A DNA stretch of 64,000 nucleotides from assembly GCA_022823605.1 (NCBI GenBank), contig JAJEHS010000002.1, positions 1-64,000 of the forward strand, given 5' to 3'. Shown here one piece after another: positions 51,666 through 61,670 of this stretch. Positions within the stretch are counted from its first letter, which is position 1. Each line of letters starts with the position of its first letter. The translations under genes and the position numbers were made by a program. The DNA is from Paracoccaceae bacterium (lineage in GTDB: Bacteria > Pseudomonadota > Alphaproteobacteria > Rhodobacterales > Rhodobacteraceae). The notes below the pieces were generated by a model that saw only the letters and a list, made by a program, of their open reading frames with translations, was not told the DNA's origin and did no database searches.

Positions 51666-52707
51666 AATTTTGAAGGAAATCAATGCAAGTGGGCCAATTT
51701 CAATAGAAAGGTACATGGAAATGGCCCTCTTCGACAGGAAACTTGGTTATTACAACAAGGCAAATCCCATAGGAAGCAAGGGTACATTCATAACGGCACC
51801 TGAAATCACTCAGGTTTTTGGTGAATTGATTGGTCTCTTCATGGTCCAATATTGGATTGATTGCGGGCAATTTAAACCTTTTACCCTGTTGGAACTTGGT
51901 CCTGGCAAGGGAACACTGATGTCAGATCTGCTGCGAAGTTCCCTAATTGTTCCTGACTATCTTGATTCCTGCAATTTGTGTCTGTTGGAAAAAAGCCATT
52001 CGCTCAAAGAGCAGCAAATGAAAAATTTGCAAGATACCAACCCTGTTTGGCTGGATTCATTGGAAGAACTTCCTGATCAACCTGTTATTGCATTGGCCAA
52101 TGAATTCTTTGACACCTTGCCAATCAGACAATTCGTAAGGGGTAAAAAATATTGGCAAGAACGATTGGTTGGAAAGTCAGGGGACAGTTTGCAATTTGAA
52201 TTATCCCCGGAATTCGAATTCAAACCATTGGAGGGAAGATTAAAGGATACAAGTGAGGGGGATATTGTCGAAATCAGAACGGGTGCTCTTGGTTTTATCC
52301 AGGGTATTCTTGATAAAATAAAAAAATATGGGGGTATATTCTTGATTATTGATTATGGAGAAAGCCAATCACTTGGTGATACCTTCCAGGCCCTGGAAGC
52401 GAATCAATATGCCAATCCGCTGGCAAATCCTGGCTCAGCCGATTTGACTTCCCATGTCGATTTTGGTGCACTTGTAAAGGATATTGATGATATTTCTGTT
52501 TCTCCACTATTGGGTCAGGGAAAATTTTTGCAAAATCTAGGTATCCTTCAAAGGTCCCAAATTCTTGCCAAAAACCTTACGGGTGAAGAGCTGGAGATAC
52601 ACCGAAAGGCAATTGACAGGTTAATCTCACCGCATCAAATGGGGAACCTCTTCAAGGTCATGGCAATCTATGCAAACAGGCAGCCCTTGCCACAGGGATT
52701 TCACTAA
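51646..52707 (+). CDS. SAM-dependent methyltransferase of the MidA/NDUFAF7 family
   Basis: A 353-residue methyltransferase. The family begins with SIERYMEMALFDRKLGYYNKANPIGSKGTFITAPEITQVFGE-like sequence, which is found here from about residue 18, followed by the SAM motif LLELGPGKGTLMSDLLR and the NEFFDTLPIRQF segment. In mitochondria the homologue NDUFAF7 symmetrically dimethylates an arginine of complex I subunit NDUFS2; a like role in alphaproteobacterial NADH dehydrogenase assembly is possible. AAAGGGA lies before the ATG, inside the end of lgt. The stop codon shares one base with the ATG of pgeF. Confidence 0.87.
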   Translation: MLPLKNKILKEINASGPISIERYMEMALFDRKLGYYNKANPIGSKGTFITAPEITQVFGELIGLFMVQYWIDCGQFKPFTLLELGPGKGTLMSDLLRSSLIVPDYLDSCNLCLLEKSHSLKEQQMKNLQDTNPVWLDSLEELPDQPVIALANEFFDTLPIRQFVRGKKYWQERLVGKSGDSLQFELSPEFEFKPLEGRLKDTSEGDIVEIRTGALGFIQGILDKIKKYGGIFLIIDYGESQSLGDTFQALEANQYANPLANPGSADLTSHVDFGALVKDIDDISVSPLLGQGKFLQNLGILQRSQILAKNLTGEELEIHRKAIDRLISPHQMGNLFKVMAIYANRQPLPQGFH

Positions 52708-53462
52708 TGTCACCCCATTTTATTACCTCAAAATTGCTTGAACCAAAAAGGCATGGCTTTTTCACCAGAAAGAATGGGGTTTCCAAAATACCATTCCACA
52801 GCCTTAATTGCGGACTAAATTCACGCGATGACAAAACCAGGGTTGTCAAGAACAGACACCTGATAGAAAAAACATTGGGATTAGAGCAAGGAAACCTAGT
52901 ATTTCTTAACCAAAAGCACACCTCCAGAGTAGTTGTTTTGGAAAACAACTACCCTCCTGTCTTTGAAGCCGATGGAATGGTAACTCAACAAAAAGGGCTG
53001 GGGCTTGCCATTTTGACTGCCGATTGCCAACCAATATTTTTTCTCGACCCAAGAACCGGAACAACCGGTGCCATCCATGCCGGTTGGAAAGGAACACTCA
53101 AGGGAGTAATAAGAAATGTCATCGGGGAAATGATATCCCTGGGGTCTGATGTTAAAGATATTCGGGTTGTTGTCGGACCTTCGATCAGTAAGGCAAACTA
53201 TGAATTTGGCAAGGATCTGAGGGATGAATTTGTGGACAATATTCCTGCAAGTGAAACGTGTTTTTCTCAAATTTCCGACCAAAAATACCTCTTTGATTTG
53301 ATGGGATTAAGCCACATTTTGTTACTCAAGGAAGGTATAAAACAAGTTGAATTTATTGCCTTATGTACTTATCAGAATGAATCGTGGTTCTTTTCCTGTC
53401 GAAGGAGTTTCCACCGGAAGGAACCTGGTTTCGGATTGAACGCATCAGTAATAGTAACTTAA
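52707..53462 (+). CDS. pgeF: Peptidoglycan editing factor / purine nucleoside phosphorylase (YfiH family)
   Basis: A 251-residue protein of the DUF152/YfiH 'multicopper polyphenol oxidase' family. The signature HAGWKGTLKGVI (about residues 128-139) and TADCQPIF with the preceding QKHTSRVV supply the zinc ligands (two His and one Cys typical of the family). E. coli PgeF corrects UDP-MurNAc-L-Ser misincorporation; other members cleave purine nucleosides. The gene follows midA with a TAATG overlap. An M24-fold gene follows 9 bases later, continuing the operon. Confidence 0.9.
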   Translation: MSPHFITSKLLEPKRHGFFTRKNGVSKIPFHSLNCGLNSRDDKTRVVKNRHLIEKTLGLEQGNLVFLNQKHTSRVVVLENNYPPVFEADGMVTQQKGLGLAILTADCQPIFFLDPRTGTTGAIHAGWKGTLKGVIRNVIGEMISLGSDVKDIRVVVGPSISKANYEFGKDLRDEFVDNIPASETCFSQISDQKYLFDLMGLSHILLLKEGIKQVEFIALCTYQNESWFFSCRRSFHRKEPGFGLNASVIVT

Positions 53463-53471
53463 GAAGAAAAT

Positions 53472-54617
53472 ATGTTACATTTTTCAGAAAACGAATTTGA
53501 TCGCCGTAAGAAAGCACTTGAGAAAGTACTTGAAACGGCTGGCCTTGATGGTATTCTCCTTTTTTCACCTGAAAGCCAGTATTGGCTTACCGGCTATGAC
53601 ACGTTCGGTTTTTGTTTTTTTCAGTGTCTCATAGTGTGTAGTGACGAACCCTTACTTCTGACCAGATCAGCCGACAGGCTGCAGGCTGAAATCACCTCCA
53701 ACATCAATGATATAAGAATCTGGATTGACAATGATCAGGCCAATCCAGCGGTGGACCTCAAGAACCTGCTCAAGGAAAAACAACTGCTTGGCAAACGTTT
53801 GGGAATCGAAACCGATACGCATGGGTTAACCGCATTCAATTACATAAGGACAATAGATCAACTTGGCGATGAGGTTGATTTGGTTGAAGCAAGTGATTTG
53901 ATCTCCAAGTTACGGTTAATTAAATCCGAAGAGGAACTAACCTATGTGAGAAGGGCTGCTAATTTGGCTGATGATGCCTTTGATGCGGCTGTTTCCATTG
54001 CTGCACCAGGTGTCGATGAAGGTAAAATCCTTGCCGGCATGCACGAAGCCATTTTCAGTGGTGGTGGCGATTATCCGGGCAATGAATTCATTATTGGGTC
54101 AGCTGAAAACGCCCTTCTTGTGAGATATGCTTCTGGTACCAGAAAACTTTCTGCAAATGACCAGCTTAACCTTGAATGGGCGGGTGTTTACCGCCATTAT
54201 CATTCATGTCTGATGAGAACCCTTCTGGTGGGCAAATCTTCACAACAGCACAAGGACATGTTTGAGGCCGGAGTCATGGCCCTACTTGCATGTGAGGAAA
54301 AACTCAAACCCGGCAACACCATGGAGCAGGTATTCATGGCCCATTGTGATACCATGGACCGATTAGGTATGGGAGAATTCAAATTGAATGCCTGCGGGTA
54401 TTCACTTGGTGCTCGCTATACGCCTAGCTGGATGGAAAGGGAGATGTTCCGGGCAGGTGCCACAACCGAAATCAAACCAGGTATGGTGTTTTTCCTGCAC
54501 ATGATATTGCTGGATGGAAACAACAAGGTGGCGATGTGTACGGGCAGAACTTCAATCGTATCGAAAGCAGGTTCCACCCCTCTATCCAGATTGCCTCTCG
54601 AATTGGTTACAGTTTAA
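53472..54617 (+). CDS. M24 (pita-bread) family protein with degenerate metal site
   Basis: A 381-residue protein with creatinase-type N-terminal domain (about residues 1-130, with PESQYWLTGYDTFGF) and an M24 C-terminal domain. In metal-dependent M24 peptidases the five ligands lie in 'VDxG', 'DxTRT', 'GHGxG', and two Glu segments. Here they read LEWAG, SCLMRT, CGYSLG and FFLHMILL, so the Asp, His and Glu ligands are mostly replaced. This fits non-metal members such as creatinase, or hydrolases of small amidino or cyclic compounds (ectoine hydrolase-like), more than Xaa-Pro peptidase. AAGAAG lies before the ATG. It ends the lgt-midA-pgeF operon. The substrate is not known. Confidence 0.8.
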   Translation: MLHFSENEFDRRKKALEKVLETAGLDGILLFSPESQYWLTGYDTFGFCFFQCLIVCSDEPLLLTRSADRLQAEITSNINDIRIWIDNDQANPAVDLKNLLKEKQLLGKRLGIETDTHGLTAFNYIRTIDQLGDEVDLVEASDLISKLRLIKSEEELTYVRRAANLADDAFDAAVSIAAPGVDEGKILAGMHEAIFSGGGDYPGNEFIIGSAENALLVRYASGTRKLSANDQLNLEWAGVYRHYHSCLMRTLLVGKSSQQHKDMFEAGVMALLACEEKLKPGNTMEQVFMAHCDTMDRLGMGEFKLNACGYSLGARYTPSWMEREMFRAGATTEIKPGMVFFLHMILLDGNNKVAMCTGRTSIVSKAGSTPLSRLPLELVTV

Positions 54618-54677
54618 GAGCCATCAAAACCTGGTTTCATTATTTCATTAAACTCTAACAGGGATTATTGAGGAATT

Positions 54678-55619
54678 ATGCCTGAAAACTTTCAAACTGA
54701 AGTCTTGATTATTGGTTCTGGTCCAGCCGGTTATACGGCTGGAGTATATGCCTCTAGGGCTATGCTGGAACCGATACTTGTACAGGGAATCCAGCCTGGA
54801 GGACAGTTGACCATAACCACAGATGTAGAAAACTGGCCAGGTGATACCATGGTTCTGGGGCCTGATCTGATGATACGAATGGAAGAACATGCCAGATCGT
54901 TAGGGGTTAATGTAATCCAAGATCATATTATTGATGTAGACCTGAAGTATAGGCCTTTCCGGGCTACGGGAGACAGCGGAAACCGCTACCACGCCAAGGC
55001 ACTGATTTTGGCAACTGGTGCCCAGGCAAAATGGCTTGGTCTTCCCTCGGAAGATTATTTCAAGGGGCATGGTGTTTCAGCCTGTGCCACATGTGATGGT
55101 TTCTTTTTCAGGGGTCAGGAAGTTGTTGTCGTCGGTGGCGGCAATACTGCCGTCGAGGAAGCGTTGTTTTTGACCAAGTTTGCGTCCAGGGTAACCCTTA
55201 TTCACAGACGGGACGAATTGAGAGCCGACAAGGTACTTCAACAAAGATTGTTTGAGAATGAAAAGATTACCCCTCTATGGAATCATGTCTTGGTTGAAAT
55301 CACCGGTGAAAATGATCCAAAATCCGTAACCGGACTGGTTGTCCGCAATACTCAAGACGGTAGTGAGAAAACCCTTTCTTGCAGTGGTGTATTCATTGCA
55401 ATAGGTCATACTCCTTCATCAGAACTGTTTGTGAATAATCTCGAAACCAGGGAAGGAGGTTATATCGTAACTGAACCTGGAACCACCAGAACTTCAATTC
55501 CGGGAGTATTTGCTGCTGGCGACCTTGTAGACAGCACCTATCGGCAAGCTGTAACTTCTGCCGGCATGGGTTGCATGGCTGCTTTGGATGCAGTCAAGTT
55601 TCTAGCTGAATCAGGCTGA
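54678..55619 (+). CDS. trxB: Thioredoxin-disulfide reductase
   Basis: A 313-residue flavoprotein that reduces thioredoxin with NADPH. The FAD motif is [18 protein letters not shown] (residues 11-28), the redox pair is Cys136-x-x-Cys139 in [10 protein letters not shown], the NADPH motif is [15 protein letters not shown], and [10 protein letters not shown] near residue 280 is the second FAD motif. The size is that of the low-molecular-weight bacterial type. GAGGA lies before the ATG. It is convergent with groL. Confidence 0.95.
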   Translation: MPENFQTEVLIIGSGPAGYTAGVYASRAMLEPILVQGIQPGGQLTITTDVENWPGDTMVLGPDLMIRMEEHARSLGVNVIQDHIIDVDLKYRPFRATGDSGNRYHAKALILATGAQAKWLGLPSEDYFKGHGVSACATCDGFFFRGQEVVVVGGGNTAVEEALFLTKFASRVTLIHRRDELRADKVLQQRLFENEKITPLWNHVLVEITGENDPKSVTGLVVRNTQDGSEKTLSCSGVFIAIGHTPSSELFVNNLETREGGYIVTEPGTTRTSIPGVFAAGDLVDSTYRQAVTSAGMGCMAALDAVKFLAESG

Positions 55620-55731
55620 ATTAATTTTTCTCCTCTCACCATGACATCAACAGGAAATACCGTAGCTGTTTGAAAATCATGCCTTATCCCTTTGGGGTAA
55701 ATGATTCTACATTTAAAGTCCGGAATAAAAA

Positions 55732-55751
55732 AAGGGGCCTGTTGGCCCCTT
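55732..55751 (-). terminator. Rho-independent terminator of groESL
   Basis: AAGGGGCC (55732-55739), loop TGTT, GGCCCCTT (55744-55751). On the minus strand the 8-bp stem is followed directly by a run of seven T, the classical intrinsic terminator, 21 bases after the groL stop codon. Confidence 0.9.
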
Positions 55752-55772
55752 AATTCTTTATCGGTAGACGGT

Positions 55773-57422
<1,650 letters not shown>

Positions 57423-57467
57423 TTATAATTCTCCTTAATTGAATGAATTTAGTTTGTTTCCGAGTTC

Positions 57468-57755
57468 CTAGCTTATGATGCCAAGTACATCGCTTTCTTT
57501 CATGATCAACAGTTCTTCACCATCAATTGTTACTTCGGTTCCAGACCATTTTCCGAACAGAATTTTATCTCCTGTGGACACACCCATTGGAATAAGCTCT
57601 CCGGAGTCCTTTCTGGCTCCTTCACCGCAGGCAATTACTTCACCTTCAGCTGGCTTTTCCTTAGCTGAATCAGGGATAATCAACCCTCCTTTGGTTTTCT
57701 CGTCACTTTCAATCCTGCGAACGAGAATACGGTCATGAAGTGGTTTGAAATTCAT
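57468..57755 (-). CDS. groS: Co-chaperonin GroES
   Basis: A 95-residue heptameric lid for GroEL. It starts [21 protein letters not shown]-like sequence with the ATG at 57755, supported by GGAGAAG 7 bases upstream. A longer open frame reaches up to 57797 but would run into the CIRCE element, so it is rejected. The mobile loop ([20 protein letters not shown]) and the [14 protein letters not shown] strand are conserved. Confidence 0.97.
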   Translation of the reverse strand: MNFKPLHDRILVRRIESDEKTKGGLIIPDSAKEKPAEGEVIACGEGARKDSGELIPMGVSTGDKILFGKWSGTEVTIDGEELLIMKESDVLGIIS

Positions 57756-57790
57756 AATTTCTTCTCCATTTGTTTTCGTAAGTTCAATTG

Positions 57791-57817
57791 TTAGCACTCA
57801 TCTTGAACGAGTGCTAA
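57791..57817. promoter_or_regulatory. CIRCE operator (HrcA-binding site)
   Basis: TTAGCACTC (57791-57799), nine bases, GAGTGCTAA (57809-57817): an exact match to the CIRCE consensus TTAGCACTC-N9-GAGTGCTAA, 35 bases upstream of the groS start. HrcA repressor binds it and is released on heat shock. hrcA itself is not in the window. Confidence 0.97.
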
Positions 57818-58305
57818 CAATGGTGAAATAGAAACATGAGACCTAGTTTCAACTGTTATATGCGAAAATTATCGCAGAAACATGGATATATTTTCAAAAA
57901 GCCCAGTCAGGTCCCTCACTGGCTCAGGTTTAATTTCTTACAGTTCAGTTAATGGCATGTGAAGGTAACTGAATTGTATTAAGATCAACTTTAAATACGC
58001 AATCCATTGATTGTTTGGTATCGTTATGGCAGATTTGTTTCATTGCATGAATGATTTCAGGGGAACGGAACCACCTTCATTAGTGGTTTCCCAAGCAGGT
58101 ATTTTAAACACTCATTCCAAGCTATGGGGTCAGTATCATCCATTCTGGTACATTGAGTGTTTTGAACAGTGAAATTCAGGTTGGTGAGACTCGCTACTGA
58201 TTATCAATCAGGTGTTGAGAGTTGCAAATTTACCCCTAGATAATCCTATTATGGATTTAGTTGATCCGCCCTATCAATTCCAAGAATGAATCATAGGATT
58301 TACAA
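57818..58305. other. Non-coding region between groS and the pyrophosphatase gene
   Basis: These 488 bases separate the divergent groESL operon and ppaC. No coding frame with a family resemblance was found on either strand, and no tRNA. The groE promoter must lie in the first 60 bases; a TTGAAA hexamer on the minus strand at about 57860-57855 is a candidate -35 box but no clear -10 can be assigned. A near-perfect stem GGAACCAC / GTGGTTTCC (about 58064-58090) is the only further structure noticed. Confidence 0.5.
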
Positions 58306-59226
58306 GTGATAAAAGTTTTAGGCCATAAATCACCAGATACCGACTCCACAGGCTCTCCAATTGTCTGGTCCTGGTATTTAAACGAATGTCGGGACAAAAA
58401 TAGCAAGGCAGTTTTGCAGGGCGATCCCAATAATGAAGCAAAATTCGTCCTGGATTATTGGGGATTAGAATTACCCGAAATTATAGAAGATGTCTCTGAT
58501 GGGGAAGATGTTGTTATCGTGGATACCAACAATGTTTCCGAACTACCTGAAAATATAGGTAATGCAAACATTATCGGACTTATTGATCATCATCTCTTAC
58601 AAGGTGGGCTAAGCACAAGCACTCCAATCGAAATTACCATCAGACCACTTGCCTGTACTGCAACGATTATGCTTGACCTGATGGGTAGTGAGGTGGTTGC
58701 TAGGATGCCAAGGTCAATTAAGGGTGTAGCCCTCAGCTGTATTCTCTCAGATACCCTAGAGTTTCGTTCTCCGACGACGACTGACCACGATCGCAAAGTC
58801 GCTGAAGACCTTGCCAAGGACCTGGATATCAACATTCCAAATTACGCTGCTGAAATGTTTGCAGCCAAATCAGATGTTTCCATGTTTACTGACAATCAAC
58901 TTATCATGATTGATTCCAAAAGGTACGATCTTGATGGTAAAAAACTGAGGATTTCGGTTTTGGAAACAACGACCCCTGCACAAGTTCTGGATCGAACATC
59001 ATCGTTGTTGGAGAGCCTCAATGCTGGTGCTGAAAGTGAGAATATCGATGTCGTATTGATGTTTGTCGTGGATATATTGAATGGAAACTCTACCCTGTTT
59101 GTACCAAACGAAACGGTAAGAACCATCGCCAAAAGCAGTTTTGGAGTGGAAGGATCCGGGAGTACCCTTGTTCTCCCCGGAATTGTAAGCAGGAAAAAAC
59201 AGATAATTCCCAATCTCAAACTCTGA
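58306..59226 (+). CDS. ppaC: Manganese-dependent (family II) inorganic pyrophosphatase
   Basis: A 306-residue DHH-family phosphoesterase that splits pyrophosphate into phosphate. The metal-site residues of family II PPases appear in order: His7, Asp11 and Asp13 in GHKSPDTDS, Asp73 in VDTNN and the DHH set Asp94-His95-His96 in LIDHH. The C-terminal DHHA2 domain ends with a SRKKQIIP motif (about residues 297-304), the SRKKQ.VP phosphate-binding sequence of the family. Translation starts at GTG with AGGA upstream. Most proteobacteria use family I PPase; family II is scattered among them. Confidence 0.95.
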   Translation: MIKVLGHKSPDTDSTGSPIVWSWYLNECRDKNSKAVLQGDPNNEAKFVLDYWGLELPEIIEDVSDGEDVVIVDTNNVSELPENIGNANIIGLIDHHLLQGGLSTSTPIEITIRPLACTATIMLDLMGSEVVARMPRSIKGVALSCILSDTLEFRSPTTTDHDRKVAEDLAKDLDINIPNYAAEMFAAKSDVSMFTDNQLIMIDSKRYDLDGKKLRISVLETTTPAQVLDRTSSLLESLNAGAESENIDVVLMFVVDILNGNSTLFVPNETVRTIAKSSFGVEGSGSTLVLPGIVSRKKQIIPNLKL

Positions 59227-59250
59227 TAGCTACTCTCTGTCGATAATATC

Positions 59251-60126
59251 ATGACCCGAATTATTGCCTCCTTCAGGGAGATTGCCGTTGATTATGATGT
59301 TTTGTTTTTTGATGTATGGGGTTGCCTTCATGATGGCGTAAAACCATACCCTGGAGCAATTAGTGGTCTATTGGAATACAAAAAGCATGGTGGAACCGTT
59401 GTTTTGCTTACCAATTCACCTCGCCCGGGACATATGACAACCAAACAGATAAACTCCATTGGAGTCCCCAGGGAATCTTGGGATATAATTGTCACTTCGG
59501 GTGATGCGGCTCAACATTCTCTCTTCAGGGGGGATGTAGGAAATAATGTTTATCATATTGGAACAAGAAACGAATATCCTTTCTTCCATGAAGGTATGAG
59601 CGAGTCCCCTTCACCTAAAATCAACCGGGTCTCGCTCCAAGAAGCAGAAGGAATTGTGTGTACAGGACCTTTTGATGAAAGTTTGGATAACGCTTCTGAT
59701 TACTTGCCCGACCTCCAAATTGCAATTTCAAAGGGATTTAAACTGCTGTGTGCCAACCCGGATCTTGAAGTATATCGGGGTGCAAAAAAAGTTATTTGTG
59801 CAGGTGCGATAGCCAGACAGTATGAAATGATTGGTGGAGATGTGCTGTTATTCGGCAAACCTAAGGCCGAAATCTACAATTTGGCCTTTGCTCGAGCTGA
59901 AAAGTTGCTGGGGCAATTGGAGAAAAGCAAGATTCTTTGTGTAGGAGACGGTCCATTAACAGATCTTGCAGGTGCCATCAGGAATGGCTATCCTTCGCTT
60001 TTTGTCACAGGTGGTCTTGCCAAGGATGAAACAGGAACGGGATTACATCCCGACCAAAATAAATTACATCGGTATCTTGCACGAATTGATATGAGACCAG
60101 ATTTCGCTATAGGTTATTTTGGCTAG
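59251..60126 (+). CDS. HAD-IIA family hydrolase (TIGR01459-like)
   Basis: A 291-residue haloacid-dehalogenase-type phosphatase of the NagD/class IIA group. Motif I reads FFDVWGCLHDG: the nucleophile is Asp21 but the usual second Asp is Trp23, which is normal for this alphaproteobacterial subfamily (DVWGVLHDG). Motif II is LLTNSPRP, motif III includes FGKPKAEIY and motif IV is CVGDGPLTDLAGA. The cap is of the C2 type. The substrate is unknown; a sugar phosphate or nucleotide is usual. It lies 49 bases upstream of ribF on the same strand, which is a common neighbourhood. Confidence 0.88.
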   Translation: MTRIIASFREIAVDYDVLFFDVWGCLHDGVKPYPGAISGLLEYKKHGGTVVLLTNSPRPGHMTTKQINSIGVPRESWDIIVTSGDAAQHSLFRGDVGNNVYHIGTRNEYPFFHEGMSESPSPKINRVSLQEAEGIVCTGPFDESLDNASDYLPDLQIAISKGFKLLCANPDLEVYRGAKKVICAGAIARQYEMIGGDVLLFGKPKAEIYNLAFARAEKLLGQLEKSKILCVGDGPLTDLAGAIRNGYPSLFVTGGLAKDETGTGLHPDQNKLHRYLARIDMRPDFAIGYFG

Positions 60127-60175
60127 TAAGCAATCATTAATGCATGACACTTGAAATTCATAATATCCTTGGACA

Positions 60176-61120
60176 ATGAAAAGATTTGATACCTTCAAGT
60201 ACATTCCAGAGGAATTCACTAATTCCGCTGTTGCCATAGGTAATTTCGATGGCATTCACTTGGGACACAAAAAAGTATTCTCTATAACTAGGGAAATTGC
60301 CCAAAAAGAAGGCATTCCCTCAGCAATTCTGACATTTGAACCACATCCAAGGCAATATTTTTCCCCTGATAATCCACCATTTCGTCTAGTTACTTCCGAA
60401 ACAAGGGCCAATCTGATTGAAGCCTGCGGTTTTGATGTCTTGTTTGAAATCCAGTTCGATAAACACCTGTCAAACCTAACCTCTGAGGAATTCATAACAA
60501 AGGTTCTTCTTGAAGGCCTGAAGGTATCTCACGTTGTTGTTGGTGAGGACTTTCGATATGGTAAAAAAAGACAAGGGGACACCGAACAACTCGTTCTTAT
60601 GGGATCAACCCTCGGATTTGAAGTTGCTGTCTTGCCCAAACATTCCAATTCCTATCTGACATATTCTTCATCTACCGTAAGAACAGCTTTGAAAGAGGGC
60701 AATCTCCAGATAGCCAGAGATTGTCTTGACAGGTGGCATAGTGTCGAGGGGATAGTCAAGAAAGGTCAGAAAAATGGCAGGAGCATTGGATTCCCAACCG
60801 CCAACCTAGATTTCGATGATGTGGTTATACCCAAATTTGGTGTTTATTCTGTCTTCGTTGACATTTTGTCCGGCAAATACAGGGGAAATTATCTGGGTGC
60901 ATCCTCAATTGGGACCAAACCTACATTCGGGAATTTCAACACCAATCTGGAAACGTACATTTTTGATTTCAAAGGTGATATTTATGGCGAGCATATTTCT
61001 GTCTCACTGGTTCATTATCTGAGACCGGAAATCAAGTTTGATTCGGTTGATGCCCTTGTCACTCAAATGAAAAGCGACTGCCGAAAATCACGTGAATACC
61101 TTGCGGGCGTGTCAAGGTAA
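60176..61120 (+). CDS. ribF: Bifunctional riboflavin kinase / FAD synthetase
   Basis: A 314-residue enzyme that makes FMN and FAD from riboflavin. The N-terminal half is the adenylyltransferase domain with AIGNFDGIHLGHKKVF (the HxGH-type nucleotidyl transferase motif, about residues 21-36) and the YSSSTVRTALKEG sequence. The C-terminal half, from about residue 185, is the riboflavin kinase, with GRSIGFPTANLDF containing the conserved Gly, Thr and Asn. Length is typical. The start ATG has no strong ribosome site. The YcgN-like gene follows. Confidence 0.95.
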   Translation: MKRFDTFKYIPEEFTNSAVAIGNFDGIHLGHKKVFSITREIAQKEGIPSAILTFEPHPRQYFSPDNPPFRLVTSETRANLIEACGFDVLFEIQFDKHLSNLTSEEFITKVLLEGLKVSHVVVGEDFRYGKKRQGDTEQLVLMGSTLGFEVAVLPKHSNSYLTYSSSTVRTALKEGNLQIARDCLDRWHSVEGIVKKGQKNGRSIGFPTANLDFDDVVIPKFGVYSVFVDILSGKYRGNYLGASSIGTKPTFGNFNTNLETYIFDFKGDIYGEHISVSLVHYLRPEIKFDSVDALVTQMKSDCRKSREYLAGVSR

Positions 61121-61199
61121 ATTCAGCCAGCATTGTAAACTCTCAACCAAAATGACTTCCAATATCATTCCAATCTACCATTTGTTTACTGGAACCCTG

Positions 61200-61670
61200 A
61201 TGGGTATGTTTTTTCCGAAGGTAAAAAGAAAAAATTACTGGCAACGATTTGGACTCAGGGATTTGACACCAGCCGAATGGGAAGACCTATGTGATGGTTG
61301 TGGGAAATGCTGTCTGTTCAAATTTGATTCATACGATGAAAGCAAGGTTGAATTCACCAATGTTGCGTGTCGGTTGCTGGACTGTTCAACTTGTCAATGC
61401 AAACATTACGAAGAACGCAAAAACATCGTCCATGATTGTGTTAAAATTACCCCGGAACTTCTTGAAGAGCGGTCATATTGGTTGCCTTCAACATGTGCCT
61501 ACAGGCTTTTGCACGAAAACAAGCCGCTCCATGATTGGCATCATTTGATATCGGGAGATAGAAATACGGTTCATGAGCAGGGGATTTCCGTCAGGAATTG
61601 GGTAATTTCCGAAACGGATATTTCTGAACATGACATTCAAAATCACATTATTGAGGTACAGGAAAAATGA
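61200..61670 (+). CDS. YcgN/UPF0260-family cysteine-cluster protein
   Basis: A roughly 156-residue protein with the Cys cluster of the YkgJ/YcgN group: LCDGCGKCCLFK, then CRLLDCSTCQCKHYEER and HDCVKITPELL. The cluster probably binds zinc or an iron-sulfur centre. The function is unknown. The start is uncertain: ATG at 61200 gives a normal family length (the conserved WQRFGLRDLTPAEWEDLC begins about 14 residues later) and has GGA 6 bases upstream. Longer starts at 61092 and 61152 would overlap or follow ribF without a ribosome site. Its stop overlaps the start of the threonine aldolase gene (ATGA). Confidence 0.8.
   Translation: MGMFFPKVKRKNYWQRFGLRDLTPAEWEDLCDGCGKCCLFKFDSYDESKVEFTNVACRLLDCSTCQCKHYEERKNIVHDCVKITPELLEERSYWLPSTCAYRLLHENKPLHDWHHLISGDRNTVHEQGISVRNWVISETDISEHDIQNHIIEVQEK

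Noticed and set aside
57756-57797. Longer start for groS
   Set aside because: It would put coding sequence across the CIRCE operator, and the conserved GroES N-terminus plus ribosome site fix the start at 57755.
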